A stretch of 64,000 bases of DNA from Pseudomonadota bacterium (GTDB taxonomy: Bacteria > Pseudomonadota > Alphaproteobacteria > Rhizobiales > Beijerinckiaceae). The notes under the pieces were generated by a model, which was given only the letters and a program-made list of their open reading frames with translations, was not told the origin of the DNA and searched no databases. Below, piece by piece: positions 35,189 to 43,269 of the stretch; position 1 is the first letter of the stretch; every line of letters starts with the position of its first letter. The DNA is taken from positions 1 through 64,000 of the forward strand of contig JAJXWB010000017.1 in NCBI GenBank assembly GCA_021781815.1, written 5' to 3'. The translations under genes were made by a program, and so were the position numbers.

Positions 35189-36391
35189 TTATCGCGCCGC
35201 GGCCATCGCCGCCAACGTCACGTCCTCGATCAGATCGTCTATGTCTTCCAGACCGATCGAAAGCCGCAACATCCCCTCGCCAATCCCCATCGCCGCGCGC
35301 GTCTCGGGCTTGAGCCTCTGATGCGTCGTCGTCGCGGGGTGGGTGATGAGGCTCTTGGCGTCGCCAAGATTGTTGGAAATCTTCACGACCTCCAGCGCGT
35401 TGGCGAAGCGGAAGGCGGCAGCCTTGCCGCCATCGAGCTCCAGCGCCAGAACCGTGCCGCCGCCCTTCATCTGCCGGCGGGCGAGCGCGGACTGCGGGTG
35501 GTCGTCGCGGAATGGATAGAGCACGCGCGCGACGCCCGGCAGCCCCACGAGCGCATCGGCCACGCGCGCGGCGCTCGCCGTCTGCTGCCCGACGCGCAGC
35601 GGCAGCGTCTCCAGACCCTTCAGCATGATCCAGGCGTTGAACGGCGACAGCGACGGTCCAGTCTGCCGCAGGATATTGTGGATCTGCCCGTCGATGATGT
35701 CGCGCGCAGCCAGAATGCAGCCGCCGAGGCAGCGGCCCTGTCCGTCGATGTGCTTTGTCGTCGAATAGACGACGACATCCGCGCCGAGATCGAACGGCTG
35801 CTGCAGCAGCGGCGTCGCAAACACGTTGTCGACCACGAGTTTTGCGCCGCCCTTGTGCGCAATCTCGGCGATGGCGGCTATGTCGAGAATTTCAAGCTGC
35901 GGATTGGTCGGGCTTTCGAGGAAGCAGACTTTTGTATTCGACTGCATCGCTGCGCGCCATTGGTCGAGGTCCGTACCGTCGACCAGCGTGGTCGCAACCC
36001 CGAAGCGCGGCAGCCATTCCTCCACGATATAGAGGCAGGAGCCGAACAGCGCGCGCGCCGCAACGACGTGATCGCCGGCGCGCACCAGGCTCATCAGCGC
36101 CGCCGTCACCGCCGCCATGCCGCTCGCCGTGGCGCGCGCCGCTTCGGCGCCTTCGAGCAGAGCCATCCGCTCCTCGAACATGGCGACCGTCGGATTGGAA
36201 AAGCGGGAATAGACAAATCCCGGCTGCTCGCCCTTGAACCGGGCCTCGGCGGCTTCCGCCGTCTCGTAGACGAAGCCCTGCGTCAGGAACAGCGCCTCGG
36301 ACGTCTCGCCGAACTGCGAGCGCATGGTTCCCCCATGCACCATCCGGGTGGCGGGCCGCAGCTTGCGGGCGGGATGTTCGGACGCGCTCAT
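35189..36391 (-). CDS. metZ: O-succinylhomoserine sulfhydrylase MetZ
   Basis: A 400-residue PLP enzyme that makes homocysteine from O-succinylhomoserine and sulfide. Cys/Met-metabolism motifs are FVYSRFSNPTVAMFEERMAL, ATASGMAAVTAALMSLVRAG, VVDNVFATPLLQQP and the PLP lysine in VVYSTTKHIDGQGRCLGG. The C-terminus has ATTTHQRL and LRLSIGLEDIDDLIED. The ATG at 36391 has GGAGAA six bases upstream, whereas an earlier in-frame ATG lies within the leader. A SAM-II riboswitch precedes the gene, so expression should fall when S-adenosylmethionine is high. It could also act as a gamma-synthase, but the MetZ-type pattern and riboswitch favour MetZ. Confidence 0.93.
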   Translation of the reverse strand: MSASEHPARKLRPATRMVHGGTMRSQFGETSEALFLTQGFVYETAEAAEARFKGEQPGFVYSRFSNPTVAMFEERMALLEGAEAARATASGMAAVTAALMSLVRAGDHVVAARALFGSCLYIVEEWLPRFGVATTLVDGTDLDQWRAAMQSNTKVCFLESPTNPQLEILDIAAIAEIAHKGGAKLVVDNVFATPLLQQPFDLGADVVVYSTTKHIDGQGRCLGGCILAARDIIDGQIHNILRQTGPSLSPFNAWIMLKGLETLPLRVGQQTASAARVADALVGLPGVARVLYPFRDDHPQSALARRQMKGGGTVLALELDGGKAAAFRFANALEVVKISNNLGDAKSLITHPATTTHQRLKPETRAAMGIGEGMLRLSIGLEDIDDLIEDVTLAAMAAAR

Positions 36392-36465
36392 GGTTTCTCC
36401 GCGCAGGTGTTCCGCCGCTCGCGCCGGAACGGATTTGTGCACAGGGCAAAGCAAGGGTTTCGGTT

Positions 36466-36535
36466 GAAAGCCCCGGCCTTTTAGTCCCTTGTTTCATGTG
36501 GCGGGCAAGCCGGCCGGCTCAAATGACCACTGGCG
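36466..36535 (-). ncRNA. SAM-II riboswitch upstream of metZ
   Basis: Read on the minus strand the segment contains the conserved SAM-II core: GTGGTCATTTGAGCCGGC, then the CTTGC-and-CCAC region, ATGAAACAAGGGACTAAAA and GGCCGGGGC. SAM-II is a pseudoknot found in alphaproteobacteria ahead of metA, metX and metZ. The P1 pairing (GCCGGC with the downstream region) and the A-rich loop ACTAAAA are visible. Binding of SAM would hide the ribosome-binding region. Its 3' edge is about 75 bases from the metZ ATG. Confidence 0.85.
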
Positions 36536-36536
36536 A

Positions 36537-36565
36537 TCTCTACAGAAGGGCGGACTTGGCGTCAA
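36537..36565 (-). promoter_or_regulatory. Sigma70-type promoter of the SAM-II/metZ transcript
   Basis: On the minus strand TTGACG (36565-36560) is followed after exactly 17 bases by TAGAGA (36542-36537). The predicted start falls within a few bases of the 5' end of the SAM-II motif, which supports both calls. Confidence 0.6.
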
Positions 36566-36608
36566 CGCGACGATCCGGTAGCACCTTCGGGCGGAAGGAG
36601 ACAGACGG

Positions 36609-37721
36609 GTGGCGAACGAGACAGGCGCCGTTGCGCGGCGCGGCATATTGGCGGACCGTCAGATCGAGGCGCTGGCGTCGGCGGGGAACATCGTCGCGCC
36701 GCCGTTCGCGCCCGGGCAGGTTCAGCCGGCGAGCCTGGATCTCAGGATCGGCGCGCGCGCCTGGCGCATGCGGGCCAGTTTCCTGCCGGGCGGTCGCAAG
36801 GTGGCGGCGCGCGCGGAGGAGCTTGCGCTGCACGAAATCGATCTCACTGACGGCGCCGCGCTCGAAACCGATTGCGTCTATCTCTGCGAATTGCTCGAAA
36901 GCCTCGCGCTTCCAGCCGATGTCGCTGCCTCCGCCAACCCGAAATCCTCGACTGGCCGTATCGATGTATTCACCCGTGTCATTTGCGATGGCGCGCGGGA
37001 ATTCGACCAGATTCCGGCGGGTTACAAGGGGCCATTGTTCGCCGAGGTGTCGCCGCGCACCTTCCCGGCGCTGGTGCGCAAGGGCTCGCGCCTGTCCCAA
37101 ATCCGTTTCCGTCGCGGGCTCGCGCGTCTCGACGACGCCCAGCATCGCGCGCTGCACATGCGCGAGCGCCTCGTGACCTCGGCCGAGCCCTCGATCGCTG
37201 GCGGCGTCGCGATCTCGATCGATCTTGCCGGCTTCGACGCCTCCGGCCTCGTCGGCTGGCGCGCGAAACGCCACACCGGCCTGATCGACGTCGACAAGGC
37301 GGACGGGCAAGACGCCTATGATTTCTGGGAGCCGATCTTTGCGCGCGGACAGCGTGAACTCGTTCTCGATCCAGGCGAGTTCTATATCCTCGCTTCCAAG
37401 GAGGCCGTGCGCGTCCCAGCCGATCACGCCGCCGAGATGACGCCGTTCGATCCGCTTGTCGGCGAGTTCCGCGTTCATTACGCCGGCTTCTTCGATCCGG
37501 GTTTCGGCGCAGCCGAAGCGGGCGGGCAGGGCGCGCGCGCCGTGCTGGAAGTGCGCTCGCACGACGTGCCGTTCATTCTTGAGGACGGCCAGACCGTCGG
37601 CCGGCTGGTTTACGAGCGCATGGCCGAAACGCCGCGCGCGCTTTATGGCGTCGACCTCGCCTCCAACTATCAGGCGCAGGGGCTGAAGCTGTCGAAACAT
37701 TTTCGAACGCCGAAGCCCTGA
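36609..37721 (+). CDS. dcd: 2'-deoxycytidine 5'-triphosphate deaminase, tandem dUTPase-fold protein
   Basis: A 370-residue protein, about twice the length of E. coli Dcd. The N-terminal half has VQPASLDLRIG near residue 39, the ESLALPADVAASANPKSSTG region (equivalent to the Dcd phosphate loop with GKSSxGR) and VSPRTFPALVRKGSRLSQIR. The C-terminal half repeats the pattern: LDPGEFYILASKEAVRVPAD, a FFDPGFG motif and VPFILEDGQTVGRLVYERM. This double form is known in Hyphomicrobiales. It would convert dCTP to dUTP for thymidylate synthesis. The GTG start has AAGGAG about nine bases upstream. Confidence 0.85.
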   Translation: MANETGAVARRGILADRQIEALASAGNIVAPPFAPGQVQPASLDLRIGARAWRMRASFLPGGRKVAARAEELALHEIDLTDGAALETDCVYLCELLESLALPADVAASANPKSSTGRIDVFTRVICDGAREFDQIPAGYKGPLFAEVSPRTFPALVRKGSRLSQIRFRRGLARLDDAQHRALHMRERLVTSAEPSIAGGVAISIDLAGFDASGLVGWRAKRHTGLIDVDKADGQDAYDFWEPIFARGQRELVLDPGEFYILASKEAVRVPADHAAEMTPFDPLVGEFRVHYAGFFDPGFGAAEAGGQGARAVLEVRSHDVPFILEDGQTVGRLVYERMAETPRALYGVDLASNYQAQGLKLSKHFRTPKP

Positions 37722-37736
37722 CCGGCCTGACGAAGT

Positions 37737-37816
37737 CGTCATGGCCGGGTTTGTCCCGACCATCCACGCCCGAGGGAGCAGCGCCCGTCCGTATGGACGC
37801 CCGGCGCAGGGCCGGG
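37737..37816. repeat. Palindromic intergenic repeat resembling dispersed Hyphomicrobiales element
   Basis: The run CGTCATGGCCGGG-TTTGTCCC-GACCATCCACG (37737-37770) resembles the GTCATGGCCGGG...CATCCACG unit that is dispersed in Bradyrhizobium-type genomes. It is followed by inverted repeats CGTCC/GGACG (37786-37799) and CCCGGC/GCCGGG (37800-37816). It lies in the 120-base gap between dcd and the convergent AhpD-like gene. A degenerate second copy is at 46314-46342. Confidence 0.55.
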
Positions 37817-37841
37817 CAGAGCGGGGCCATTCGTCCGCGCT

Positions 37842-38363
37842 TCACCGCTCCAGCGGCACGTCCAGCGAATGCAGCATGCGGCCGACACAGGCGTAGAAGG
37901 ATGAGGTCAGCGCGAGTTCGACGATTTCGCCGTCCGAAAAATGCTTGCGCGCTTCCGCCATCGCCTCGGCCGAGGCGCCCGGTCCGTGCGTGATCTCTTC
38001 GGCCAGTCGCAGCGCGATGCGCTCCTTCGTGTCGAAGGCAGGAGACGTATGGCCATCCTTCAGCGCGTCGATCTTGTCCTGTGGCAGGCCCGCCGCGCGC
38101 GCCATGTCCAGATGATGAACCCACTCATATGTCGCGCCCATGATCTGCGCGCCGCGCAATATCATCAGCTCGCGCAAGGCGCGCGGCGTCGTCGCGTCGT
38201 TGCGCAGCGGCCAGGCCATGTCGCACCAGGCCTGCAGCATGGCCCTCGAATTGCCGATCATCCTGTAGAGGTTCGGAAACGCACGGCCGCCGTCCGTAAC
38301 CTCCTTGAAGATTTTCGCAAGGCGAGGATCGGAATTGTCTTCGATCAGGGGCAGATTGGGCAT
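37842..38363 (-). CDS. Carboxymuconolactone decarboxylase/AhpD-like family protein
   Basis: A 173-residue all-helical protein of the AhpD-like superfamily. It contains AFPNLYRMIGNSRAMLQAW, RALRELMILRGAQIMGATYE and EWVHHLDMARAAGLPQDKID, then ERIALRLAEEIT. The CxxC redox pair of AhpD is absent: the equivalent site in the helix reads MGATYEWVHH. It is therefore more likely a lactone decarboxylase-like or unknown enzyme than a peroxidase partner. It is 31 bases downstream of the SDR gene in the same direction, suggesting a shared pathway. Confidence 0.82.
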   Translation of the reverse strand: MPNLPLIEDNSDPRLAKIFKEVTDGGRAFPNLYRMIGNSRAMLQAWCDMAWPLRNDATTPRALRELMILRGAQIMGATYEWVHHLDMARAAGLPQDKIDALKDGHTSPAFDTKERIALRLAEEITHGPGASAEAMAEARKHFSDGEIVELALTSSFYACVGRMLHSLDVPLER

Positions 38364-38394
38364 GGGGCCTCGATTGGAAAAATTGAGATGCTCG

Positions 38395-39216
38395 TCATTT
38401 GACCGGCGCCGGCGCGCCGGCGACAGCCGTTATGCCGGCGTCGATTGGCAGCACGACTCCAGTCACCCAGCGCGCGTCGTCGGAGGCAAGATAGAGCACG
38501 CCGCCGCCGACGTCCCATCCTGAGCCCTCGGTCTGAAGAACGGAGCGCATGCGCCGCGCCTCACGCACCTCCTCGCTCATGCCGGCGGCAAAAACCATCG
38601 GCGTGTAGACCATGCCCGGGCAGATGCAATTGACGCGGATCTTGTCCCGGCCGTGATGGTGCGCCATCGCGCGCGTCATGTTGACGACCGCGCCCTTCGA
38701 AGTCGGATAGAGCAGATTGGCGATGCCGCCGCGCAAGCCTGCCACCGACGAGATATTGATGATCGATCCGCCGCCCGCATTGATCATTTCGGGAATTGCG
38801 TATTTGGACATAAGCATCATCGACGTGACGTTGACGAGAAGTCCCTGGTTCCAGTCATCGAGATCGACCTCGACCGCAGTGCCTTTCGGACCGCCAATCC
38901 CGACATTGTTGACGAGGATGTCCATGCGGCCCCAGCGCGCGACGCCGCTGCGCACGATCCGTTCGCAATCCTCGGGTTTGGTCACGTCGGCGACGACGAC
39001 GACCGCTTCGCCGCCCTCGGCCTCGATCATGTCGCGCGTTCGGGCGGCCCAGTCCTCGTTCCTGTCGACGAGAACAACGCGCGCGCCGTTGCGTGCGAGC
39101 AGGATCGACGCCGCGCGGCCGTTGCCGATGCCGTCCGCGCGCGACCCCGCTCCGGTGACGATCGCCACGCGATTCTTCAGCCGGTCATTTCCGCGTCCGT
39201 AAGCCTCGCCGTCCAC
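38395..39216 (-). CDS. Short-chain dehydrogenase/reductase (SDR)
   Basis: A 273-residue NAD(P)-dependent oxidoreductase. The Rossmann motif is VAIVTGAGSRADGIGNGRAA near residues 17-36, with an unusual insertion of two residues between the glycines. NNVGIGG, the SSVAGLRGG catalytic-serine region and YPTSKGA (Tyr-x-x-x-Lys) follow, then RVNCICPGMVYTPM. The start is GTG at 39216, chosen because GGGAGAG lies six bases upstream. The in-frame ATG 27 codons earlier adds unrelated sequence. Substrate is unknown. It lies in the same direction as the ABC genes upstream and may be part of the same operon. Confidence 0.85.
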   Translation of the reverse strand: MDGEAYGRGNDRLKNRVAIVTGAGSRADGIGNGRAASILLARNGARVVLVDRNEDWAARTRDMIEAEGGEAVVVVADVTKPEDCERIVRSGVARWGRMDILVNNVGIGGPKGTAVEVDLDDWNQGLLVNVTSMMLMSKYAIPEMINAGGGSIINISSVAGLRGGIANLLYPTSKGAVVNMTRAMAHHHGRDKIRVNCICPGMVYTPMVFAAGMSEEVREARRMRSVLQTEGSGWDVGGGVLYLASDDARWVTGVVLPIDAGITAVAGAPAPVK

Positions 39217-39378
39217 GTTTCTCTCCCAGGTTGCTTCGACCTGTCGATGATGCGTGAAATCCGCGCGCGGATCATCCAGAATCTGCAGATGCTCCATCCG
39301 TCCGTCGTCGCCCGTTTCGTGCGCCGCGCGCCTGCCGGCCGCCGGCGTTCCAGCCGTCGAAATCGAAGGTGAACAGGC

Positions 39379-40122
39379 TCATTGCGCGAGCGCCCCCTGC
39401 ACCTTGCGCGCCGCCGTCCGCAGCCGCGCCGCCTCGCTCTCTGTCATTTTCGTGCGGGGTGTTTCGACATGCAGCGCCTCGACGACATGCGTCGGCCGCG
39501 CCGCCAGCAGGAAGATGCGGTCGGCAAGATAGATCGCCTCGTCGAGATCGTGCGTCACGATGAGGGTTGTCACACCGCGGGATTCGACGAGTTCGGCGAT
39601 CTCCTCGCGCAATCTGAGCGCCAGCGTCGCATCGAGCGAAACGAATGGCTCGTCCAGCAGCAGCAGGTCCGGCTCGAACGCGAGCGCGCGCGCGATGGCG
39701 ACCCTGCGGGCGAGTCCCAACGACAGTTCTCCGGGAAAATGCGTGCGATGCGCCGACAGCCCGAGTGTGACGAACAGCGCGCCGATGTCGGCGGAGTCCG
39801 CGTCCGGCGCGGCGATGCGCACATTGTCCTCGACGCTGCGCCAGGGCAGCAGCCGCGGTTCCTGGAACACCATGCCGAGCTTTCCATGCGCGGGCAGGGC
39901 GACGCGGCCGCGGAAATCGCGATCGAGCCCCGCGATGATGCGCAGCAGGGTCGTCTTGCCGCAACCCGACGGGCCGACGATCGCGCCGACTTCCCCTGCG
40001 CCGAGCGTCAGCGAAAGGCCGGCGATGACAGTCTGCGCGCCGCCGCCGACAGCCCGAAAACATTTGTCGTCGATCGCAATTTCAAGCCGTGCGGGGCCGC
40101 CAGCGGGAGACGCGTCGTTCAA
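39379..40122 (-). CDS. Nitrate/sulfonate/taurine-type ABC transporter ATP-binding protein
   Basis: A 247-residue ATPase of the SsuB/TauB/NrtD group. Walker A is GPSGCGKTT, the Q-loop is VFQEPRLLPWRSVEDNV, Walker B is LLLLDEPFVSLDAT, and the switch His is in VTHDLDEAIYLADR. The signature reads LSLGLARRVAIARAL in place of LSGGQ, a known variant in alphaproteobacterial members. The frame has no early ATG. I used the TTG at 40122, which overlaps the permease gene by about 40 bases. Upstream open sequence lies opposite that permease. Confidence 0.85.
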   Translation of the reverse strand: MNDASPAGGPARLEIAIDDKCFRAVGGGAQTVIAGLSLTLGAGEVGAIVGPSGCGKTTLLRIIAGLDRDFRGRVALPAHGKLGMVFQEPRLLPWRSVEDNVRIAAPDADSADIGALFVTLGLSAHRTHFPGELSLGLARRVAIARALAFEPDLLLLDEPFVSLDATLALRLREEIAELVESRGVTTLIVTHDLDEAIYLADRIFLLAARPTHVVEALHVETPRTKMTESEAARLRTAARKVQGALAQ

Positions 40123-40819
40123 TCTTTTGCACCAGCAGGGTTTCGATCGCCAGCATGACGCAGACGAAGGGCAGCGTATAGGCGAGCAGCAATTTGACGT
40201 CGAACAGTTGAAAGGCTGTGCCGATCTCGAAGCCGACGCCATTCGGGCGGCCCATGAATTCGACCACCAGAACGATCTTCCAGACGAGCGAGAGCCCCGA
40301 GCGCATCGCCGCCGCGAGCCAGGGCGCGAGCTGCGGCAGGATGACGTGCCGCAGCCGCGTCGCAAGCGGCATGCGGAAGGCCAGAGCCATTTCGTCGAGC
40401 CCGGCGTCGAGCGCGCGCGCGCCTTCGCGCATCGTGACGATGGTGTTCGGCAGCTTGTTGAGCGCGACGGCGCCGATCGCGGCGGCCTCCGTCAGGCCCG
40501 CCCAGATATAGGCGAGCACGATGATGACCAGCGCCGGCAGGTTGAGCAGTACGACGACCCAGGGGTCGGCGAAATCGTCGAAGGCGCGCTTGCGCCCCAT
40601 CGCCACGCCGAGGACCGAGCCCAGGATCATCGCCAGCGCAAAGGCCGCGATGACCCGCAGCAGCGTCGCGCCGAGGTTGGAAAGCAGCGCGCCTGACTGC
40701 GCTTCCGCCGCAACGGCTGTGAAGACCGCCATAGGCGCGGGAAGGTAGCGCGCCGAGGCGCCGAGCGACGCGAATTGCCAGGCGAGCAGCAGAACCAGCA
40801 GCGAGACGATGCGCGCCAT
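40082..40819 (-). CDS. Nitrate/sulfonate/taurine-type ABC transporter permease
   Basis: A 245-residue inner-membrane permease with six hydrophobic segments. It carries LLRVIAAFALAMILGSVLGV, the LNKLPNTIVTMREGA region and the ATPase-contact loop with DEMALAFRMPLATRLRHVIL that is characteristic of the SsuC/TauC family. It starts two bases downstream of the binding-protein stop. The C-terminal coding region overlaps the ATPase start. Confidence 0.88.
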   Translation of the reverse strand: MARIVSLLVLLLAWQFASLGASARYLPAPMAVFTAVAAEAQSGALLSNLGATLLRVIAAFALAMILGSVLGVAMGRKRAFDDFADPWVVVLLNLPALVIIVLAYIWAGLTEAAAIGAVALNKLPNTIVTMREGARALDAGLDEMALAFRMPLATRLRHVILPQLAPWLAAAMRSGLSLVWKIVLVVEFMGRPNGVGFEIGTAFQLFDVKLLLAYTLPFVCVMLAIETLLVQKIERRVSRWRPRTA

Positions 40820-40821
40820 GC

Positions 40822-41826
40822 TCAGCCGCCGCGCCAGAATACGCCGGGCGGCAAGTCCTTCGACGGGCCTACCAGCGCCTCGCCGCCGACGTCAGACAGC
40901 AGCTTGTAGAGCGCGCGTGCGTCTTTTTCCTCGGCCTCCACGCCGCGTCGCGGTATGCCCTCGGCGTAGCGCTTGCGGTAGATGGCCTGGGTCGCAGCGT
41001 CCTTCGCCCCTGTCAGCGGCGCGACGATGGCCCAGGCTTCGTCCGACGAGGCGATGAGATCCTTGGCCTTGTCGGTCATCGCAAAGAAGCGCTTCAGCGC
41101 ATCGGCGTTCTTTGCCGCCCAGGCCTCGTCGAACACGTAGCCGGTCACGACCGGCGCGCCGGCTGCGCCGAGACCGCGCTCGATGTCGAGCATGTCGATC
41201 GCCCGCCTGAGCCCGCGTCCTTCGAGGTCCGCGCAGAAGTTCCAGAATTCCAGGACGGCGTCGAGTTCGCCCTGCGCGGCCTTTTCGGCGATCAGCGGCG
41301 GCGCGCCATAGACGATTGTCGCCTGCCTCTTGAGGTCGACGCCCGTCCCCAATGCCGCGGCCTGAAGAAGAAGCCAGCTCTTGTCGAGTGGACCGCCAGC
41401 GATGCCGAGTCTTTTGCCTGCGAGATCGGCGAGCGCATGAATGGCAGAATCCCTGGCGACCATGACGGCGCCGATCCCCGTCGAATAGGGCCGCAGCGTC
41501 AGTGTCGCGCCGAGGCTGCGTTCGCGCGACACCCACAGCCAGTCCGAGACGATCACATCCGCCGATCGGCCGGAAATGGCGATCTTGCCCATGTCGGTCG
41601 AAGCGAGTTCGACAATGTCGAGGTCGAGGCCAGCTTGCTTGTCGAGTTCCTTCGCCTTGATGACAGCCAATTCCCAGGCGACCGTCCCGGTCTTCTGGAT
41701 GGCGAGGCGGATGTGGTCGCCTGCTGCGGCGGGAACCTGCAGCGCAGGTATGAGACAAAACGCCGCAAGCAGGCGCATCGCGCCCCATCGCGCCACCAGC
41801 CTGCCAAACGCCTTGGCCTCCGCCAT
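40822..41826 (-). CDS. Periplasmic substrate-binding protein of nitrate/sulfonate/taurine-type ABC transporter
   Basis: A 334-residue periplasmic binding protein. A signal peptide runs to about residue 36 (LQVPAAAGDH). Features of the NMT1/SsuA-like fold are DIVELASTDMGKIAISGRSA near residue 70, DVIVSDWLWVSRERSLGATL, LAGKRLGIAGGPLDKSWLLL and PPLIAEKAAQGELDAVLEFW. The ATG at 41826 has GGGAGG eight bases upstream. It is the first gene of the three-gene minus-strand transporter operon. Relatives import sulfonates, taurine, nitrate or pyrimidine precursors. The ligand here is unknown, and its neighbour across the promoter region is a cytochrome c. Confidence 0.83.
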   Translation of the reverse strand: MAEAKAFGRLVARWGAMRLLAAFCLIPALQVPAAAGDHIRLAIQKTGTVAWELAVIKAKELDKQAGLDLDIVELASTDMGKIAISGRSADVIVSDWLWVSRERSLGATLTLRPYSTGIGAVMVARDSAIHALADLAGKRLGIAGGPLDKSWLLLQAAALGTGVDLKRQATIVYGAPPLIAEKAAQGELDAVLEFWNFCADLEGRGLRRAIDMLDIERGLGAAGAPVVTGYVFDEAWAAKNADALKRFFAMTDKAKDLIASSDEAWAIVAPLTGAKDAATQAIYRKRYAEGIPRRGVEAEEKDARALYKLLSDVGGEALVGPSKDLPPGVFWRGG

Positions 41827-41876
41827 TTCCGGTCCTCCCAAGGTCGGAGCGGCCTCCGGCCAGCGCCTGTTGAAAT

Positions 41877-41890
41877 TTGACCCTTATCAA
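41877..41890. promoter_or_regulatory. FNR/FixK-type box upstream of cytochrome c gene
   Basis: TTGACCCTTATCAA matches the FNR/FixK consensus TTGAT-N4-ATCAA at nine of ten fixed positions and has the right 14-base length. It lies 90 bases before the cytochrome ATG. With the site near -40, transcription would start around 41930. This suggests induction under oxygen limitation. The site is shared with the divergent transporter operon. Confidence 0.65.
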
Positions 41891-41979
41891 AGCATATACG
41901 GCCGCCTCATCCGGACGAAACACGACCTTCGGGCGCCGCGCGCGTCTCTCGTCCGGTGACCGAGACGAAAGGATCCAAG

Positions 41980-42372
41980 ATGAAATTTGTTGCTGCACTT
42001 GCCATCGGCCTTGGTTTCGCCGCCGCCGCCGCTCCCGCCATGGCCGCCGGCGACGCCGCCGCTGGTGAAAAGGTTTTCATGAAGTGCAAGGTCTGCCATC
42101 AGGTCGGCGAAAACGCCAAGAACGCGGTCGGCCCGATCCTGAACGGATTGCCGGGACGCCATTCCGGCGCGGTCGAGGGCTACAACTACTCGGACGCCAA
42201 CAAGAACTCCGGCGTGACCTGGGACGAGGCCACCTTCAAGGAATATATCACAAACCCGAAGGCCAAGATCCCCGGCACCAAGATGGTGTTCGCCGGTCTG
42301 CCCAACGCTCAGGACCGCGACGACATCTGGGCCTACCTCAGCCAGTTCAGCGCCGACGGCAAGAAGAAGTAA
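41980..42372 (+). CDS. Class I soluble cytochrome c (c2/c550 type)
   Basis: A 130-residue periplasmic monoheme cytochrome. Signal peptide residues 1-22 end AMA-A. The heme motif is CKVCH near residue 36, and the Met ligand is in GTKMVFAGLPNAQDRDDIWA near residue 100. The segment VGPILNGLPGRHSG and the run YNYSDANKNSGVTWDEATF are typical of alphaproteobacterial c2/c550. Such cytochromes carry electrons to terminal oxidases and, in methylotrophs, from alcohol dehydrogenases. The ATG has AAAGGATC upstream. A strong terminator follows the stop, so it is probably monocistronic. Confidence 0.92.
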   Translation: MKFVAALAIGLGFAAAAAPAMAAGDAAAGEKVFMKCKVCHQVGENAKNAVGPILNGLPGRHSGAVEGYNYSDANKNSGVTWDEATFKEYITNPKAKIPGTKMVFAGLPNAQDRDDIWAYLSQFSADGKKK

Positions 42373-42393
42373 TCGCGTCGCCACGAAACACAC

Positions 42394-42422
42394 AAAACCC
42401 CGCCTCTCCGGCGGGGTTTTTT
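42394..42422. terminator. Strong bidirectional rho-independent terminator
   Basis: CCCCGCC (42398-42404) and GGCGGGG (42410-42416) form a perfect seven-pair stem around TCTCC, followed by six T bases and preceded by four A bases. It serves the cytochrome gene on the plus strand. It also lies two bases beyond the ABC permease stop on the minus strand. Confidence 0.92.
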
Positions 42423-42423
42423 G

Positions 42424-43269
42424 TCACTGCGCCTTGCGCGTCAGCATGCCGCGCGAGGGATCGTAGGCGAGGATGGCGCCGCCGAGAAACACGACCGTGC
42501 AGCCCAGCACGACGCTGAACGACAGCGGATCGAACTTTTCGTAGAAGGAAAATCGGATCAGTTCGACTGCGTGTGTGAACGGGTTCGCCTGACAGATCCA
42601 ATAGAGATACGGGCTGGATTCCTGCACGCGCCAGAGCGGGTAGAGCGCCGACGAGGCGAAAAACATCGGGAAAATCACGAAATTCATGACGCCTGCGAAA
42701 TTCTCCAGTTGTCTGATGAGAGACGACAGCAGCATGCCGAGCGCGCCGAGCATGAGGCCAACAAGGATCAGCGCGGGCAGGACGGTCAGATAGCCCCGGA
42801 GCGTCGGCGGCTCGATCTCCCAGAACCAGGCGATGGCGAGATAGGCATAGACCTGCAGCACCGATACGGCCGCCCCCGCCACGAGTTTTGACGCGAGCAC
42901 GAACCAGCGCGGCAGCGGACTGATGAGCAACGTGCGCATGTTACCCATCTCGCGATCATAAACCATCGACAGCGACGACTGCATTCCATTGAAAAGCTGG
43001 ATCATCGCCATCAGCCCGGGCGTAATGTAGACCTCATAAAGCACATAGGTCTCGTAGGGCGGGATGATCGAAATCCCCAGCACCTGCCGGAATCCGGCGG
43101 CGAAGATGAAAAGCCAGACCAGCGGCCGCACGAGCGCGGAGACGAACCGCTCGCGCTGATGGACGAAGCGCAGCGCCTCGCGCCAGACGATCCCATAAAG
43201 GCATACGGCGTATTGCCGCGCCGCAAATCCGCGCGGCGGCGCGTCGGGGGGCAGCGTAACGTCGCTCAT
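42424..43269 (-). CDS. ABC-2 type permease, PQQ-dependent alcohol-metabolism associated (PedC/LutF-like)
   Basis: A 281-residue ABC-2 permease with six hydrophobic segments. It contains AVCLYGIVWREALRFVHQRE at the N-terminus, VRPLVWLFIFAAGFRQVLGI, the DREMGNMRTLLISPLPRWFV amphipathic region and FVIFPMFFASSALYPLWRVQ, a hallmark of the family. The gene group (binding protein, propeller, ATPase, permease) matches the PQQ-associated ped set of Pseudomonas and the lut set of Methylobacterium. In the first it is described with alcohol metabolism, in the second with lanthanide transport. The transport direction is therefore uncertain. It overlaps its ATPase gene by four bases and ends at a strong terminator. 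Confidence 0.85.
   Translation of the reverse strand: MSDVTLPPDAPPRGFAARQYAVCLYGIVWREALRFVHQRERFVSALVRPLVWLFIFAAGFRQVLGISIIPPYETYVLYEVYITPGLMAMIQLFNGMQSSLSMVYDREMGNMRTLLISPLPRWFVLASKLVAGAAVSVLQVYAYLAIAWFWEIEPPTLRGYLTVLPALILVGLMLGALGMLLSSLIRQLENFAGVMNFVIFPMFFASSALYPLWRVQESSPYLYWICQANPFTHAVELIRFSFYEKFDPLSFSVVLGCTVVFLGGAILAYDPSRGMLTRKAQ

Noticed and set aside
37842-38363. Alkylhydroperoxidase AhpD function for the AhpD-like protein
   Set aside because: The CxxC pair required for AhpD activity is missing at the expected position.
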